From Leucobacter luti (GTDB lineage: Bacteria > Actinomycetota > Actinomycetes > Actinomycetales > Microbacteriaceae): a stretch of DNA of 64,000 nt. The position numbers were made by a program, and so were the translations under genes. The notes beneath the pieces are model-generated. The model did not search any database and was not told the DNA's origin. It saw only the letters and a program-made list of their open reading frames with translations. Shown piece after piece: positions 17,414 through 34,734 of the stretch. Where the stretch lies: assembly GCF_019464495.1 (NCBI RefSeq), contig NZ_CP080492.1, positions 620,001 to 684,000 of the forward strand. The letters run 5' to 3'. Positions within the stretch are counted from its first letter, which is position 1; every line of letters starts with the position of its first letter.

Positions 17414-19027
17414 CTACTCGGGAATCTCCTCCGGCCGGTACTTCGGCAAGCGGGAAGCCGGGAGTGCCGCGACCGCGCTGATCCCCGCGAGGAATAAGAA
17501 GCCCAGCTTCAGCGTTCGCAGCCGCTGCTCTTCATTCAGGGCGACAGCTGCGTCAACCTGCTCAGGCGTTGCCGTGGTCTCGGCAAGCGCCTCACGGAGA
17601 TCATCATTGCTGATGAAATTCACATTTCCGAGATCAACTTGGGCAGCGAGCGCGGGTGGGAGGTCCGGCTGCTCCTCCACCGCCTGAGCCACTCCGACAC
17701 TCAATGTGGTGACGAGCATGGCTCCCATCACGGCTGTGCCGACCGCCGATGCCAGGTTCTGCGTAGTGCCGCGAAGTGAGCCGACATCCCCTGCGAGTTC
17801 TTTCGGCGCAGACGTCACGAGCACGTTGAACACGAGGGTCACGAGCGCGCCCTGCCCGATGCCGAAAACGATAAGGCCCAGGATGGTGGGGAAGGTCTCC
17901 CAGTTGTTTGTCACCACGAACGCCAGCCAGAGAAGCGCCGCCGTGGTGAGCCCGAACGCGAAAAGCGCGATCGTGCGAGGCGGGTAGCGCTTGTAGAAGC
18001 GCACGATGAGCGTCGCCGTGAGAAACACGGTGAGGTTGAATGGCATCATCGCGAGTGACGTGTCAAATGGTGTGCGACCCTGCACGACCTGAATATAGGT
18101 GGGCACGGTGAAGTTCACCGCGGCTTCCATTGCGACAATCACGAACATCGCATAGACGGCCGCGCGCTCCGTGGGGTGCCGCAGCACATCGAGGTCAACG
18201 AGCGGCACACGGCCTTGCGCTTTCCGCTGCCGCGTGCGCAGAAAGAATAGTTGGCCCAGGATGATGCCCACCACGACGAAGACAGGGGCAGGCGACAGGC
18301 CCGCAACCGAGAACGGTGCGCTGTCAGACGCGAACAGCAGCCCCCAGCCGTTGAGGTTGTTGAAGCCGAGTGTCAAGAGAACGATCGCGGCACCGATCAG
18401 CCCGGACGCGAGCAGGTCAATCCGCACTCTGGGGTCGCCTGTGTCTGAGCGGAGGCCAAAGCTCAAGATGAACACCGCGGCCGCGATCCCCAGCGTAATC
18501 ATAAAGATCGGACGCCAGCCGACGAGCGTGCCGAGCGTACCGCCGATGAGGAATGCGCTCATCCCTGAGAACGCGCGTGCGGAGCCCAGCGATCCCACAG
18601 CCGTCGCCTGCTGCTCACCACGGTAGTTCTCTGCGATGAGGGCGACCAGCGCAGGAACGATGATCGCCGCCGCCACCCCTGCGAGCACTTGCCCCGCAAT
18701 CGCCCAGCCGACCGTCGGCGACAGAATCATCATGAGCGAGGACGCCGCAAACACGATGATCACCACACGGAAGATCGCAACCCACCCCAGGCGCTGCCCG
18801 AGCTTGGCGCCCGTCATGACGAATGCGGCAACAGCGACGCCGTACATCACGATCGTGGTGCTCGCGACTGTCGGAGGGACCCCGAAGTCCTCAACCATGC
18901 CGCCCAGCGAGATCGGCAGCGCCGCAACGTTAAACGACATGAGGACCTGCGCGAGAAAGAGGCCCACCATGGGGCCCCAGGAGCGGCGCTCGGCAACGGA
19001 AATTGGGGGCGCGGTGACGTGAGACAT
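17414..19027 (-). CDS. MFS transporter, drug/H+ antiporter-like
   Basis: A 537-residue major facilitator protein with about 14 predicted transmembrane helices, the layout of the DHA2 family. The N-terminal MTGAKLGQRLGW matches the conserved loop 2-3 motif of MFS proteins. Between the last helices there is an extended loop (about 450-500). The substrate cannot be read from the sequence. It starts 3 bp after the glutaminase stop, so the two are co-transcribed; a role in exporting an amino acid or organic acid is possible but unproven. Confidence 0.82.
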   Translation of the reverse strand: MSHVTAPPISVAERRSWGPMVGLFLAQVLMSFNVAALPISLGGMVEDFGVPPTVASTTIVMYGVAVAAFVMTGAKLGQRLGWVAIFRVVIIVFAASSLMMILSPTVGWAIAGQVLAGVAAAIIVPALVALIAENYRGEQQATAVGSLGSARAFSGMSAFLIGGTLGTLVGWRPIFMITLGIAAAVFILSFGLRSDTGDPRVRIDLLASGLIGAAIVLLTLGFNNLNGWGLLFASDSAPFSVAGLSPAPVFVVVGIILGQLFFLRTRQRKAQGRVPLVDLDVLRHPTERAAVYAMFVIVAMEAAVNFTVPTYIQVVQGRTPFDTSLAMMPFNLTVFLTATLIVRFYKRYPPRTIALFAFGLTTAALLWLAFVVTNNWETFPTILGLIVFGIGQGALVTLVFNVLVTSAPKELAGDVGSLRGTTQNLASAVGTAVMGAMLVTTLSVGVAQAVEEQPDLPPALAAQVDLGNVNFISNDDLREALAETTATPEQVDAAVALNEEQRLRTLKLGFLFLAGISAVAALPASRLPKYRPEEIPE

Positions 19028-19030
19028 GGT

Positions 19031-20095
19031 CTATGCCGCCTTCCGAGACGGAGTGGGATCGGCCTGATGGCGCAACGCACGGTCCGAGACGACTTTCCCA
19101 GCCGAATTCGGAGCCGAAGCGAAGAGATTGAGACCGAGCGCGCGCGACAAATACGCGCAACTGCGCTGGCCGCGGATGCTCGTGCCTGCGGTGTCTAACG
19201 GAGGCGAAAACGCGCCGAGTGCGCCCTTGCCAGGCACGATCGCGACAATGCCACCAGAAACTCCCGACTTCGCCGGCAGCCCGATCTCGAAGAGCCACTC
19301 GCCTGAGCGCTCATACATGCCACAACTGGCGAGCACTGTAAGCGTGTCACGCGCAGCTTCCGCTGACACCACACGAAGACCGGTGACGGGGTTCACTCCC
19401 CCACTGGCGAGTGTGGCGCCCATCACTGCGAGATCACTCGCGGTCACCGAGACCGCACACTGTCGGGTGTACACATCAACGATCTCAAGCGGATCGCCTT
19501 CGAGCCGGTCGTAGCTTTCGAGCAGGCGAGCAATGGCCCGGTTTCGCTGATTCGTTGCGGACTCTGAGCGATACACCTCTTCGTCGACATCCAGTTGTCG
19601 CCCCGCGAATCGAGAGAGCCCGGTGAGTACACTCTCCCAAATCTCTGCCGCGGTTTGGCCGGGGAGCAGCGCTGTCGTGGCGATTGCACCAGCGTTGACC
19701 ATCGGGTTCATCGGGCTGCCGTCGTTCAGCTCAATCGCCACGACCGAGTTGAACGGCAGGCCGGTGTTGTTCACTCCGATGCGATCGTGGACGTCCCGGT
19801 GCCCCCTGGCGTCACACGCGAGCGCGAAGACGAACGCTTTGGAGATGGACTGAATGGAGAATTCGATCTCGCTGTCTCCGAGACTGTGCATGCTGCCGTT
19901 GAGCTCAGTCAGTGAGAGCCCGAACCAGGCCGGGTTGGCGGTGCTGAGAATCGGGATATAGTCGGCCACAACGCCCTCATCGTGGTCCCGATAGCGCTCG
20001 TGCGCAGCGGCAAGCAGCGCATCGATTCTCGCATCGCCAGGCAAGCCTCCTGTTGAGGTTTCCTGGGCGACATCTTGTACATGAGCTTCGAACAT
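19031..20095 (-). CDS. glsA: Glutaminase A
   Basis: A 354-residue serine-dependent glutaminase converting glutamine to glutamate and ammonia. The catalytic Ser-x-x-Lys is seen in SIQSISK (S83, K86), followed by NPMVNAGAIAT (130-140) and GLPAKSGVSGGI near 280. A C-terminal extension beyond the usual 310 residues is modest. ATG at 20095 has GGGGGAGG only one base before it, unusually close, so the exact start is not certain. First gene of a pair with the MFS transporter. Confidence 0.93.
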   Translation of the reverse strand: MFEAHVQDVAQETSTGGLPGDARIDALLAAAHERYRDHDEGVVADYIPILSTANPAWFGLSLTELNGSMHSLGDSEIEFSIQSISKAFVFALACDARGHRDVHDRIGVNNTGLPFNSVVAIELNDGSPMNPMVNAGAIATTALLPGQTAAEIWESVLTGLSRFAGRQLDVDEEVYRSESATNQRNRAIARLLESYDRLEGDPLEIVDVYTRQCAVSVTASDLAVMGATLASGGVNPVTGLRVVSAEAARDTLTVLASCGMYERSGEWLFEIGLPAKSGVSGGIVAIVPGKGALGAFSPPLDTAGTSIRGQRSCAYLSRALGLNLFASAPNSAGKVVSDRALRHQADPTPSRKAA

Positions 20096-20251
20096 GCCTC
20101 CCCCATCCGGTGAACCGGGCAGAGTGAGGGGATCACCACTCCGCCAGTGGCCGTTCAGTAGGACAAGAATGGCGTGTTTCGAGCGAAGAATCTAGTCCAT
20201 CGCACACTGATTTTTGCTGGTGTGGCACGGGGGTTGGGTCCCTAAAATGCG

Positions 20252-20305
20252 AAAAGCCCCAGAAGAACACCCACCATCACTGGTGCGTGTTCTTCTGAGG
20301 CCTTT
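20252..20305 (-). terminator. Terminator of the rrn operon
   Basis: Minus-strand hairpin of 20 bp (arms 20282-20301 and 20256-20275, one mismatch and one G-U pair) with a 6-nt loop followed by TTTT. It lies just past the 5S gene and ends the ribosomal operon. Confidence 0.92.
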
Positions 20306-20314
20306 CTAAAAGGT

Positions 20315-20433
20315 GTCCGGCGGTGTCCTACTCTCCCACACCCTCCCGAGTGCAGTACCATCGGCGCAGTCAGTCTTAGCTTCCGGGTTCGGAATGTGAC
20401 CGGGCGTTTCCCTGACGCTATAGCCGCCGTAAC
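20315..20433 (-). rRNA. rrf: 5S ribosomal RNA
   Basis: About 119 nt. The minus strand begins GTTACGGCGGCTATAGCG and ends GAGAGTAGGACACCGCCGG, with the typical terminal helix (GGCGG with CCGCC) and the conserved CCGAACCCGGAAGCTAAG loop. It is followed by the operon terminator. Confidence 0.96.
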
Positions 20434-20577
20434 TCTATCAACTTGTCAACCACACCACCCCCACGAACGGTTCAACCGCCCATCAGGGAAAGTGTGTGGC
20501 CGCCCGTTGGGAACCACAAAGTGGACGCGAATACATCGTTACTGAAGAACTCATGCCCCCACACAATAGTGGGGATG

Positions 20578-27692
<7,115 letters not shown>

Positions 27693-27700
27693 CCGCACAC

Positions 27701-27741
27701 AACAGGAATGGCCGGGGCAAACTGTCCCGGCCATTCCTGTT
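27701..27741. terminator. Bidirectional terminator between tgt and the transporter gene
   Basis: Perfect 16-bp inverted repeat (27701-27716 with 27726-27741) and 9-nt loop, placed between two convergent stop codons. Confidence 0.85.
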
Positions 27742-27760
27742 GAGTGCGCTACCGCATGAG

Positions 27761-28489
27761 CTACGTCGACGAGTGATTCGCAGTTTCCAGCGCCCGCACC
27801 TTCGAGATCACCCGGGTGGTCACGGGAAGGAGCACCACCTCTGCGAGCACCTTGATCCCATATCCCAGGGCCGTGTACCCGATAAAGTCCCAGCCCTCCA
27901 GCACACCCCAGAACGCAATAGTGCAAAACACGATCGTGTCGACGATTTGCCCCACGACTGTGGACGCGATCAGTCTGGTTCGCAGGAAGCGCCCCGAAGT
28001 GCGTCGACGCAGCCACACCAGGAGCCAAGCGTTGATGAGCTGGCCCGCGAGGAACGCTCCGAGGCTCGCGGCCACAATCCGCGGCACGAAGCCGAGCACA
28101 GATTCAAAGGCGGCCTGATTCTCCCACCCGGGCGCTGCAGGCGACAGCTGCGTCACCCAGATCGTGAGTGATGTGAGCAGCGAAAGCGCGAACGCGGTAA
28201 AGATGGCTCGCCTGGCCGCGCGCAATCCGTACACCTCGGCGAGCACGTCACCGACGATGTATACGAGCGGAAAGAGGAACACCCCGCCGTCCACAATGAA
28301 CGGCCCGAGCGCAACACTCCCCCACTGCACCGGCCCAAACGCGATGAGCTTCACCGCGACAATATTCGAGATCAGCAGCAGGCCAACGAACACGGCAACC
28401 ACCACGGCGTAGCGTGCGCCGGCAGCAGCCGCCCGCCCACCTGGCGTGTCAACGTCAGTGCGCGGGTGCGACGAGTTCGCCTGAGTCAT
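27761..28489 (-). CDS. Queuosine precursor transporter (YhhQ/QPTR family)
   Basis: A 242-residue membrane protein with about six transmembrane helices and the family signature GGVFLFPLVYIVGDVLAEVYG, plus ISNIVAVKLI and VGQIVDTIVF. Members import queuosine precursors (preQ0, preQ1 or queuine). ATG at 28489 has AGGGA five bases upstream; ATG at 28510, overlapping the preceding gene, is possible. It ends a five-gene same-strand run and faces tgt, the enzyme that would use the imported base, which strongly supports the assignment. Confidence 0.88.
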   Translation of the reverse strand: MTQANSSHPRTDVDTPGGRAAAAGARYAVVVAVFVGLLLISNIVAVKLIAFGPVQWGSVALGPFIVDGGVFLFPLVYIVGDVLAEVYGLRAARRAIFTAFALSLLTSLTIWVTQLSPAAPGWENQAAFESVLGFVPRIVAASLGAFLAGQLINAWLLVWLRRRTSGRFLRTRLIASTVVGQIVDTIVFCTIAFWGVLEGWDFIGYTALGYGIKVLAEVVLLPVTTRVISKVRALETANHSST

Positions 28490-28502
28490 CTGAATCCCTG
28501 GC

Positions 28503-29501
28503 TCACTCATCGACGAGCCCGACGCCCAGCGCGCCACGGATCATGTCCATATTCAGCTTTGCCGCGACCCGAGCGCCGTTGCCTGCAGCAATGATGAGCT
28601 GCTGCGGGCCGGGAGGCACAATGTCACCCACGGCGTACACACCACGAACGGCCGTTTCTCCGCGGTCATCGGTCACCACGAGCCCCCAGTCGTCGCGCTC
28701 GACGGGCAGCTCCCCCATGAACTCGACCGGCGCGTGCCAGCGCGGGCGCACAAACCCACCGACTCGCTGGATGACCTCACCATCGGCAAGGCGCACTCCG
28801 GTCATATCGGCCTTATCTCCGACAATGTCGTCGATGGGCCGGCGTTCCACGCGAATACCGATCGCAGCAAGCTGTGATTCCTGGTCTGGCCGGATCGTGT
28901 CTGCGCCATTCGTGAAGACCACTAGATCCGAGCTGAAGCGACTAATGAGGAGCGCTCGAGAGAACACATCGGAAGTCTCCCCGATCAGCACGAGCGGCTT
29001 GTCGGTTTTCTCGAAGCCATCGCACTCAACACAGCTGTGGAGTGCGGTGCCGTAGTAGGCACGGATCATGGGCAGTTCGGGAAGCTGCTCGGTGAGTCCG
29101 GTCGCGATGAGCACGCGGCGCGCGATGAACTCGACATCGGCGGAACCACGGATCCCGTTCCCGACGATCCGGAAACCGATCCCGTCGGGAAAGCCAGCAG
29201 CTACGGCTTCATCGGGGCTCAGCGGCACGACTTCCTGCGCGACCGCCTGCGCAAATTGCGCAGTCGGATACGCCTCGAACTCCTCGCGACCGAGTCTGCG
29301 GAGTTCGAGTGGAGGCGCGCCATCACGGGTCAGGAAGCCGTGTGACTGCAGCGTCGCGGAGTGCCGCGGTCGATTGCTGTCCAGGATCGCGATCCGACGG
29401 TTCGCGCGAACGAGCTGCAGCCCCGCCGACAGACCCGCGGGGCCGCCACCGATAATCGCGACGCCGATTGGCGCCTCCCGCCCACTCTCAGACACGCCCA
29501 C
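28503..29501 (-). CDS. FAD-dependent pyridine nucleotide oxidoreductase, thioredoxin-reductase-like
   Basis: A 332-residue protein with a Rossmann FAD site at 14-19 (IGGGPAGLSAG), a central second nucleotide-binding part, and VYAVGDIVPPGPQQLIIAAGNGARVA at the C-terminus. The redox centre reads CVECDGFE where thioredoxin reductases have CATCDG, so both cysteines are kept. The partner could be thioredoxin or a related small protein, or the enzyme could act like the bacillithiol/ferredoxin-type reductases. It lies 12 bp past gltX and just before or overlapping the transporter gene. Confidence 0.82.
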   Translation of the reverse strand: MGVSESGREAPIGVAIIGGGPAGLSAGLQLVRANRRIAILDSNRPRHSATLQSHGFLTRDGAPPLELRRLGREEFEAYPTAQFAQAVAQEVVPLSPDEAVAAGFPDGIGFRIVGNGIRGSADVEFIARRVLIATGLTEQLPELPMIRAYYGTALHSCVECDGFEKTDKPLVLIGETSDVFSRALLISRFSSDLVVFTNGADTIRPDQESQLAAIGIRVERRPIDDIVGDKADMTGVRLADGEVIQRVGGFVRPRWHAPVEFMGELPVERDDWGLVVTDDRGETAVRGVYAVGDIVPPGPQQLIIAAGNGARVAAKLNMDMIRGALGVGLVDE

Positions 29502-29513
29502 TCCTCTTCTTCG

Positions 29514-31052
29514 TTACTCGCCGTTCGTCGCCTGAGTGGCGAGGTGCGCTTCCAGCTTGCGGAGGCGCGCCAGCGACTCATCGCGGCCCAACAGTTCAAA
29601 AGACTCAAAGAGCGGAGGCGAGACACGGCGCCCGGAGGCGGCAACGCGCAGCGCACCAAACGCCACGCGTGGCTTCAGTGCAAGGCCGTCGATCAGCGCT
29701 GACTGCAGGGCGTTCTGAATGCGCTCAGTGGTCCACTCAGTTTCTGGGACCGCCTCGAGAGCCGCGATACCGGCTTCAAGCACCTGCGGCGCATCGCCCT
29801 TCAACGACTTCAGTGCATCGTCTTCGTACTGCAGATTCTCGGTGGACGTAAAGAGGAAACCAAGCATCGGCGTTACCTCGGACAGCACCGTCACGCGACT
29901 CTGCACGAGCGGCACCGCCCGGCGAATCGTCTCCAACTGCGCCGCGCTCGGCTCGATCGGAAGCGCACCGCCAGCAATCAGGTACGGCAGGATCCGGGAC
30001 TCGAAATCTTCCTCGGTGAGCAAGCGGATGTGGTCCGCGTTGATCGAGTCGGCCTTCTTCTGGTCAAAGCGCGCCGGGTTCGGGTTCACATCGCGCACGT
30101 CGAACGCCGCGATCATCTCGGCGCTCGTGAACACGTCCCGGTCGGCCGACAGCGACCACCCGAGTAGCGAGAGGTAGTTCAGCAGTCCCTCGGGAATGAA
30201 ACCGCGTTCGCGATGGTGCAGCAGGTTGGACTCGGGGTCCCGCTTCGAGAGCTTCTTGTTCCCCTCGCCCAGAACGTACGGCAAGTGGCCGAACTGTGGG
30301 ATCGCCTCTTCGATGCCCAACTCAACGAGCGCGGCGTGCAGCGCGATCTGACGGGGTGTCGACGAGAGCAGATCCTCACCGCGCAATACGTGGTTGATTC
30401 CCATCAGGGCATCGTCCACCGGGTTCACGAGTGTGTACAGGGGTGCACCGTTCGGGCGGACCACGACGAAGTCAATTGTTGAGCCGGCAGGGAACGTGAT
30501 GTCTCCGCGCACCAAGTCGGTGAATGAGAGGTCGACATCGGGCACCCGGAAACGGAGCGCAGGCTGCCGGCCCTCGGCGCGGAACGCAGCACGCTGCGCA
30601 TCGCTGAGGTCGCGGTCGAAGTTGTCATAGCCGAGCTGCTTCGGGCGGCCAGCCGCCTCATTGCGCGCATCGATCTCTTCGGCGGTGGAGAAGCTCTCGT
30701 ACAGGTGGCCAGCCGCGGTCAGCCGCGCAATGATTTCCTGATAGATCTCGCCGCGCTGTGACTGGCGGTACGGGCCGTGCGCTCCGCCAGCGTCGATCCC
30801 CTCGTCCCAGTCAAGACCCAGCCAGCGCAGCGAATCGAGGATCTGAGCGTAGCTCTCCTCGCTATCGCGCGCTGCGTCGGTGTCCTCAATCCGGAACACG
30901 AAGGTGCCGCCGGTGTGGCGCGCATACGCCCAGTTGAACAGCGCAGTGCGCACCATGCCGACATGGGGAGTCCCGGTCGGCGAGGGGCAGAAACGAACGC
31001 GAACATCGGAGCCGGTCGCGGTGGAAAACTTGGGGGCATCAGTGTGTGACAT
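29514..31052 (-). CDS. gltX: Glutamate-tRNA ligase
   Basis: A 512-residue class I aminoacyl-tRNA synthetase charging tRNA-Glu (and in Actinobacteria also tRNA-Gln for later amidation). The HIGH-equivalent is [10 protein letters not shown] near residue 25 and the KMSKS-equivalent is KLSKR near 265, with [11 protein letters not shown] in between. The frame extends upstream, but ATG at 31052 (MSHTD) aligns with the usual start; the extension overlaps the MFS gene. Gap to the MFS gene is 10 bp. Confidence 0.95.
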   Translation of the reverse strand: MSHTDAPKFSTATGSDVRVRFCPSPTGTPHVGMVRTALFNWAYARHTGGTFVFRIEDTDAARDSEESYAQILDSLRWLGLDWDEGIDAGGAHGPYRQSQRGEIYQEIIARLTAAGHLYESFSTAEEIDARNEAAGRPKQLGYDNFDRDLSDAQRAAFRAEGRQPALRFRVPDVDLSFTDLVRGDITFPAGSTIDFVVVRPNGAPLYTLVNPVDDALMGINHVLRGEDLLSSTPRQIALHAALVELGIEEAIPQFGHLPYVLGEGNKKLSKRDPESNLLHHRERGFIPEGLLNYLSLLGWSLSADRDVFTSAEMIAAFDVRDVNPNPARFDQKKADSINADHIRLLTEEDFESRILPYLIAGGALPIEPSAAQLETIRRAVPLVQSRVTVLSEVTPMLGFLFTSTENLQYEDDALKSLKGDAPQVLEAGIAALEAVPETEWTTERIQNALQSALIDGLALKPRVAFGALRVAASGRRVSPPLFESFELLGRDESLARLRKLEAHLATQATNGE

Positions 31053-31062
31053 CGCAGCTATC

Positions 31063-32436
31063 CTATCCTCGCCGGAGCACAAACAGGCGAACCGCCACCA
31101 CCGCGCCGGCCACGATGAGCACTCCGGCCACCATCGAAACGAGCGGGAAGCCCCCCGCGGCGAACAACGCTCCCGATGCAGCCCCAAAGAGGGCACCTGC
31201 CGCGTTCATGCTCGTGTCGGACTGTCCCTGTCTCCTCGGACGGTCACCACTCGGGGTGAGTTCGGTTACTAGCGCGGCGCCAGCGACCGTGACCATGCAC
31301 CAGCCGATCCCGAGCAGGATGAGCGCGCCTTGGATCACCGGCACAGACTCACCGCCGAAGCCCGTGCCGAGGGCAGCGATCCCCAGCACTCCGAATCCGC
31401 CGAGGATGACCGGGGTTGCGCCCCACTTGCTCGTGAGCATGCCGAACACCGGCGACAGCGCGTACATTCCGGCAATGTGCAGGCTGATCGTGAGGCCGAC
31501 AAGTGTGATGCTGCCGCCGTGGCCAGTGAGATGCAGCGGAGTCATCGCCATCAGACCGACCATCACCGCGTGCCCCAGGGCGACGAGGCTGATCGCGAGG
31601 AACTGCGGCAGCGCAGCAGCGCGGGCCTTCGACGTGGCGGTGGCAGCGCTCGCTGCGCGCTCGGCGGGGCTTTCTGCTGCGGCGACCGCGGCTTCCGCTT
31701 GCGCCGTCTCAGCAGCCGCAGAGGCCTCGGCGACCGAGAGGTTCGTCACGGAGAGCCTTTCGAGCCTGCGCGCCTCGAGCAGCGGATCTGGGCGCAGCCC
31801 GATCCAGACCACGAGACCCGCGGCGATCTGTGCGGCAATCGTGAAGAAAAAGATTCCAGCGAGGCCAGGAAGGCCGAGCGCCTCGCCGAGCACCTCGCCC
31901 GGCCCAATCAAGTTCGGGCCGGTGACGGCACCGATCGTGATCGACCACACCACGAGCGACAGGTCGCGCGCACGGCGCTCCGGGACGGCCAGATCTGCCG
32001 CCGCGAACCGCGACTGCAGTTGCACGGCGACCGCGATCCCCAGCACTGCGAGCCCGAAGAAGAGCAGCACCGACCAGTGCAGCGCCGAGGCAACGACGAC
32101 GAGCACCGCCCCCACCACCGCTATTGCGTTTCCCGTGGCGAGCGCAACCCTGCGCCCGCGACTGGCCGCGAGCTTGGCAAGCGGCATCCCTGCCAGGGCA
32201 GCGCCGACCGCGTTCATAGTCGAGCCGAAGCCTGAGAGCGCTGGATTCCCGGTGATCTCGGCAATCAGGAGCGCGCCCGCCGAGAGCGAGGCGCCAACTC
32301 CGAGGCCGCCGAGAATCGTTGCAAGCGAAAGCACGATCACCATGCGACGCTGGAGCGGGTTGTGCACACTGGGTGCCCGGCTCAGCTGCTCGGCAGAAGC
32401 CGTGCGGTCCCGCTTCTGCGGTTCTGCCGTGCTCAC
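31063..32436 (-). CDS. MFS transporter with Ala-rich cytoplasmic loop
   Basis: A 457-residue protein with about 12 transmembrane helices. The loop between helices 6 and 7 is enlarged and alanine/glutamate-rich ([20 protein letters not shown] and similar), probably a soluble helix. Motif A-like sequence [17 protein letters not shown] is seen near residue 85. Substrate is unknown. Start GTG at 32436 overlaps the lysR stop by 4 bp, so expression is coupled to the LysR gene. Confidence 0.8.
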   Translation of the reverse strand: MSTAEPQKRDRTASAEQLSRAPSVHNPLQRRMVIVLSLATILGGLGVGASLSAGALLIAEITGNPALSGFGSTMNAVGAALAGMPLAKLAASRGRRVALATGNAIAVVGAVLVVVASALHWSVLLFFGLAVLGIAVAVQLQSRFAAADLAVPERRARDLSLVVWSITIGAVTGPNLIGPGEVLGEALGLPGLAGIFFFTIAAQIAAGLVVWIGLRPDPLLEARRLERLSVTNLSVAEASAAAETAQAEAAVAAAESPAERAASAATATSKARAAALPQFLAISLVALGHAVMVGLMAMTPLHLTGHGGSITLVGLTISLHIAGMYALSPVFGMLTSKWGATPVILGGFGVLGIAALGTGFGGESVPVIQGALILLGIGWCMVTVAGAALVTELTPSGDRPRRQGQSDTSMNAAGALFGAASGALFAAGGFPLVSMVAGVLIVAGAVVAVRLFVLRRG

Positions 32437-33383
32437 GCCACGGGCTCCAGGCCCCAGCGCGCCCCGTCCACGGTCGCGAGGAGCCGCTTCGCGAGGCGAA
32501 CCTGCGGGCTCTCGTTTGCCGTAGCCATCGAGACCAGACCGATCGTGCGAAAACGTGGCGGGTCGAGTTTCACCGCACGCGCGTCGTCAGGCAGCGTGCG
32601 CGCCGCTGCGAGAGCAAGCCCCGGAACCAGGGCGACGGCGCCACCCGCCGCTGCCATGGCGAGCATCGCCGGCACGTTGTCGGTCTCCTGGATGATGTCC
32701 GGCTCGAAACCGGCTTCGCCTGCAGCGGAGAGCAGGTGACCGCGACATTTCTCACAGCCCGCAATCCAGTGTTCTTCGGAGTACTCAGCGAGTCGTGCAC
32801 TGTCGGTTCCGGCGAGCCGGTCCTCGGAGACCACCAGACGCACTTCCTCACGCCAGAGCGGGAGGAACGCGCTGCCGGCCGGCAGCTCTCCGGCACCCTC
32901 GTAGTCGAAAATGAGCGCACAGTCGACCTCGCCCTCTCGGAGCATCGCGGTCGCAGCCGGCGGTTCTGCTTCGCGGTACTGCAGCGCGACGTCGGGGGCC
33001 TCGGCCGCGAGCTCGCGCATGAGCGCTGGGACGAGCGTAGCTGAGGCCGAGGGGAACCCCACAAGCCGCAGCGTTCCAGCGCGTTCACCACGCAGATCGT
33101 CGATGGCGGCCAGCGCGGCGTCGATCTCGGTGACAACGGTGCGGCCGTGATCCGCAAGGATTCGCCCGGCCGGCGTCAACCGGATTCCGCGCCCGCTGCG
33201 CTCGATGAGCGGAACGGCGAGCCGCGTTTCGACGCGTTTGATGCGCTGGCTCACTGCGGGCTGGCTGAGTCCGAGGCTCGCCGCCGCCGCGGTGAGCGAT
33301 CCGGTCGTCGCGAGGGCGTCCAAGATTCGAAGTTCGGTGGAATCGATGGAGCCGAGCGGATCGGCCGTACGTGTGCTCGTCAT
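32433..33383 (-). CDS. LysR-family transcriptional regulator
   Basis: A 316-residue protein. The N-terminal helix-turn-helix (about 15-75) contains LTAAAASLGLSQPAVSQRIKRVE; the rest is a periplasmic-binding-like effector domain. ATG at 33383 fits the family alignment; upstream codons lie in the intergenic region. It diverges from a class V PLP enzyme gene and precedes an MFS transporter, so those two are the likely targets. A pair of cysteines (CEKC near 220) is unusual and might be redox or metal sensing, though this is speculation. Confidence 0.88.
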   Translation of the reverse strand: MTSTRTADPLGSIDSTELRILDALATTGSLTAAAASLGLSQPAVSQRIKRVETRLAVPLIERSGRGIRLTPAGRILADHGRTVVTEIDAALAAIDDLRGERAGTLRLVGFPSASATLVPALMRELAAEAPDVALQYREAEPPAATAMLREGEVDCALIFDYEGAGELPAGSAFLPLWREEVRLVVSEDRLAGTDSARLAEYSEEHWIAGCEKCRGHLLSAAGEAGFEPDIIQETDNVPAMLAMAAAGGAVALVPGLALAAARTLPDDARAVKLDPPRFRTIGLVSMATANESPQVRLAKRLLATVDGARWGLEPVA

Positions 33384-33476
33384 GCGACGATTGTACATCG
33401 AAACATAATCCACGGTGAGGCAAAACATAAGAATGATTCCCTTTCATTATGTGTCGCAGTCTCCTACTCTGGGCGC
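33384..33476. promoter_or_regulatory. lysR / PLP-enzyme divergent operator region
   Basis: The 93-bp gap holds three copies of a six-base element: ACATAA at 33403-33408 and 33425-33430, and its complement TTATGT at 33447-33452. The last two form an imperfect inverted repeat (ACATAAgaatga...tttcaTTATGT). It is AT-rich compared with its surroundings and is the expected place for LysR binding. Confidence 0.55.
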
Positions 33477-34547
33477 ATGACTACTCCGACGCCATACCCG
33501 GTCCCCGCTGCACCCGAGTGGGCCGCGCAGTTCGCTGCAGGTCCCGGGTACCTCTCAGCCTGCACTGGCGGCCTCCCGAGTGATGCAACGGTCGATGCGA
33601 TGCAAGCGTTCGTGGCCCGCTGGGCCGGCGGCGGGCTTGATGCGCAGGCCCTCGGCGACACGGCAGAGACGTGTCGGGAACTCTACGCAGAACTCGTGGG
33701 AGTCGACGCGTCCCGCGTGGCGATCGGATCCCAGATTTCACAGTTGGTATCGACAGTCGCCACCGCGGTCCCCGATGACGCCGAAGTGCTGTGCGTCGCT
33801 GGCGACTTCTCCTCGTTGACGCACCCATTCGAGCAGCTCGCCTCGCGCGGCGTGCGCGTGCGCTACGTGCCCGTGGCTGAACTTGCTTCTGCGATCGAGC
33901 CGAACACAGCGTTTGTCGCATTCTCACTCGTGCAGTCCGCGACCGGCGAAGTTGCCGATCACGCCGCCATCGTCGCAGCAGCACGGCGCGTTGGCGCCCA
34001 CACGGTCGTCGATCTGACACAGTCGCTCGGCTGGCTGCCCGTCGGTGCGTCCGATTTCGACTTCACGGTGTGCCATGCCTACAAGTGGCTGTGTGCGCCG
34101 CGCGGCACCGCGTTCCTCACCGTGCGTGAGGGTCTCGACGATCTGCTCCGTCCGCTCGCGGCTGGTTGGTACTCAGCCGACGACGTCTGGTCCTCCTGTT
34201 ACGCCGGGCACACTCCGCTCGCTGCCGGGGCTGGCCGCTTCGACGTCTCGCCCGCGTGGCCCGTCTTGGGCGGAACGGAGACAGCGCTGCGCGAATGCCT
34301 TGCTCGGGACGCTGCGGCCGTTCACGCCCACGCTGTTGGGCTCGCCAACGAAGCACGCGTGGCACTCGGCTTGCCTGCGGGAGACTCCGCGATCGTGACG
34401 TGGGCGGATCCGGAGGGTACGGATCTTGCGGCGATGCGGGCAGGCGGGATCATCGCTTCGGGTCGGGCTGGGAATGCGCGAATCTCGTTCCACCTATGGA
34501 ACACCGCGGAGGACGTGCAATTGCTCGCCGCAGCGCTCGGGCGGTAA
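33477..34547 (+). CDS. Class V aminotransferase-fold PLP enzyme
   Basis: A 356-residue protein of the class V PLP family (cysteine desulfurase/kynureninase-like). The cofactor lysine is in CHAYKWLCAPRG (K203), with the pyridine-binding Asp at D179 in VVDLTQSLG. It lacks the active cysteine loop of cysteine desulfurases, so a kynureninase-like lyase or a transaminase is more likely. ATG at 33477 follows the divergent operator region. Substrate cannot be decided from sequence. Confidence 0.8.
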   Translation: MTTPTPYPVPAAPEWAAQFAAGPGYLSACTGGLPSDATVDAMQAFVARWAGGGLDAQALGDTAETCRELYAELVGVDASRVAIGSQISQLVSTVATAVPDDAEVLCVAGDFSSLTHPFEQLASRGVRVRYVPVAELASAIEPNTAFVAFSLVQSATGEVADHAAIVAAARRVGAHTVVDLTQSLGWLPVGASDFDFTVCHAYKWLCAPRGTAFLTVREGLDDLLRPLAAGWYSADDVWSSCYAGHTPLAAGAGRFDVSPAWPVLGGTETALRECLARDAAAVHAHAVGLANEARVALGLPAGDSAIVTWADPEGTDLAAMRAGGIIASGRAGNARISFHLWNTAEDVQLLAAALGR

Positions 34548-34734
34548 GTCGGGCCGAGCTACACGCGAACCGCGAATGACGCCCTCCCCCGGACGATCCA
34601 GCCAGGTGTGGCGCGCTCAACGCTCTCGGTTCGAACGGGCCGACGTGACAGACGCACCTGCGGCAGCAGCGCCACCGCACTGCCGCCGCAGGGACGCGCC
34701 ACCCGCATCGTTCGCGGGAATGCAGAACGAGGAG

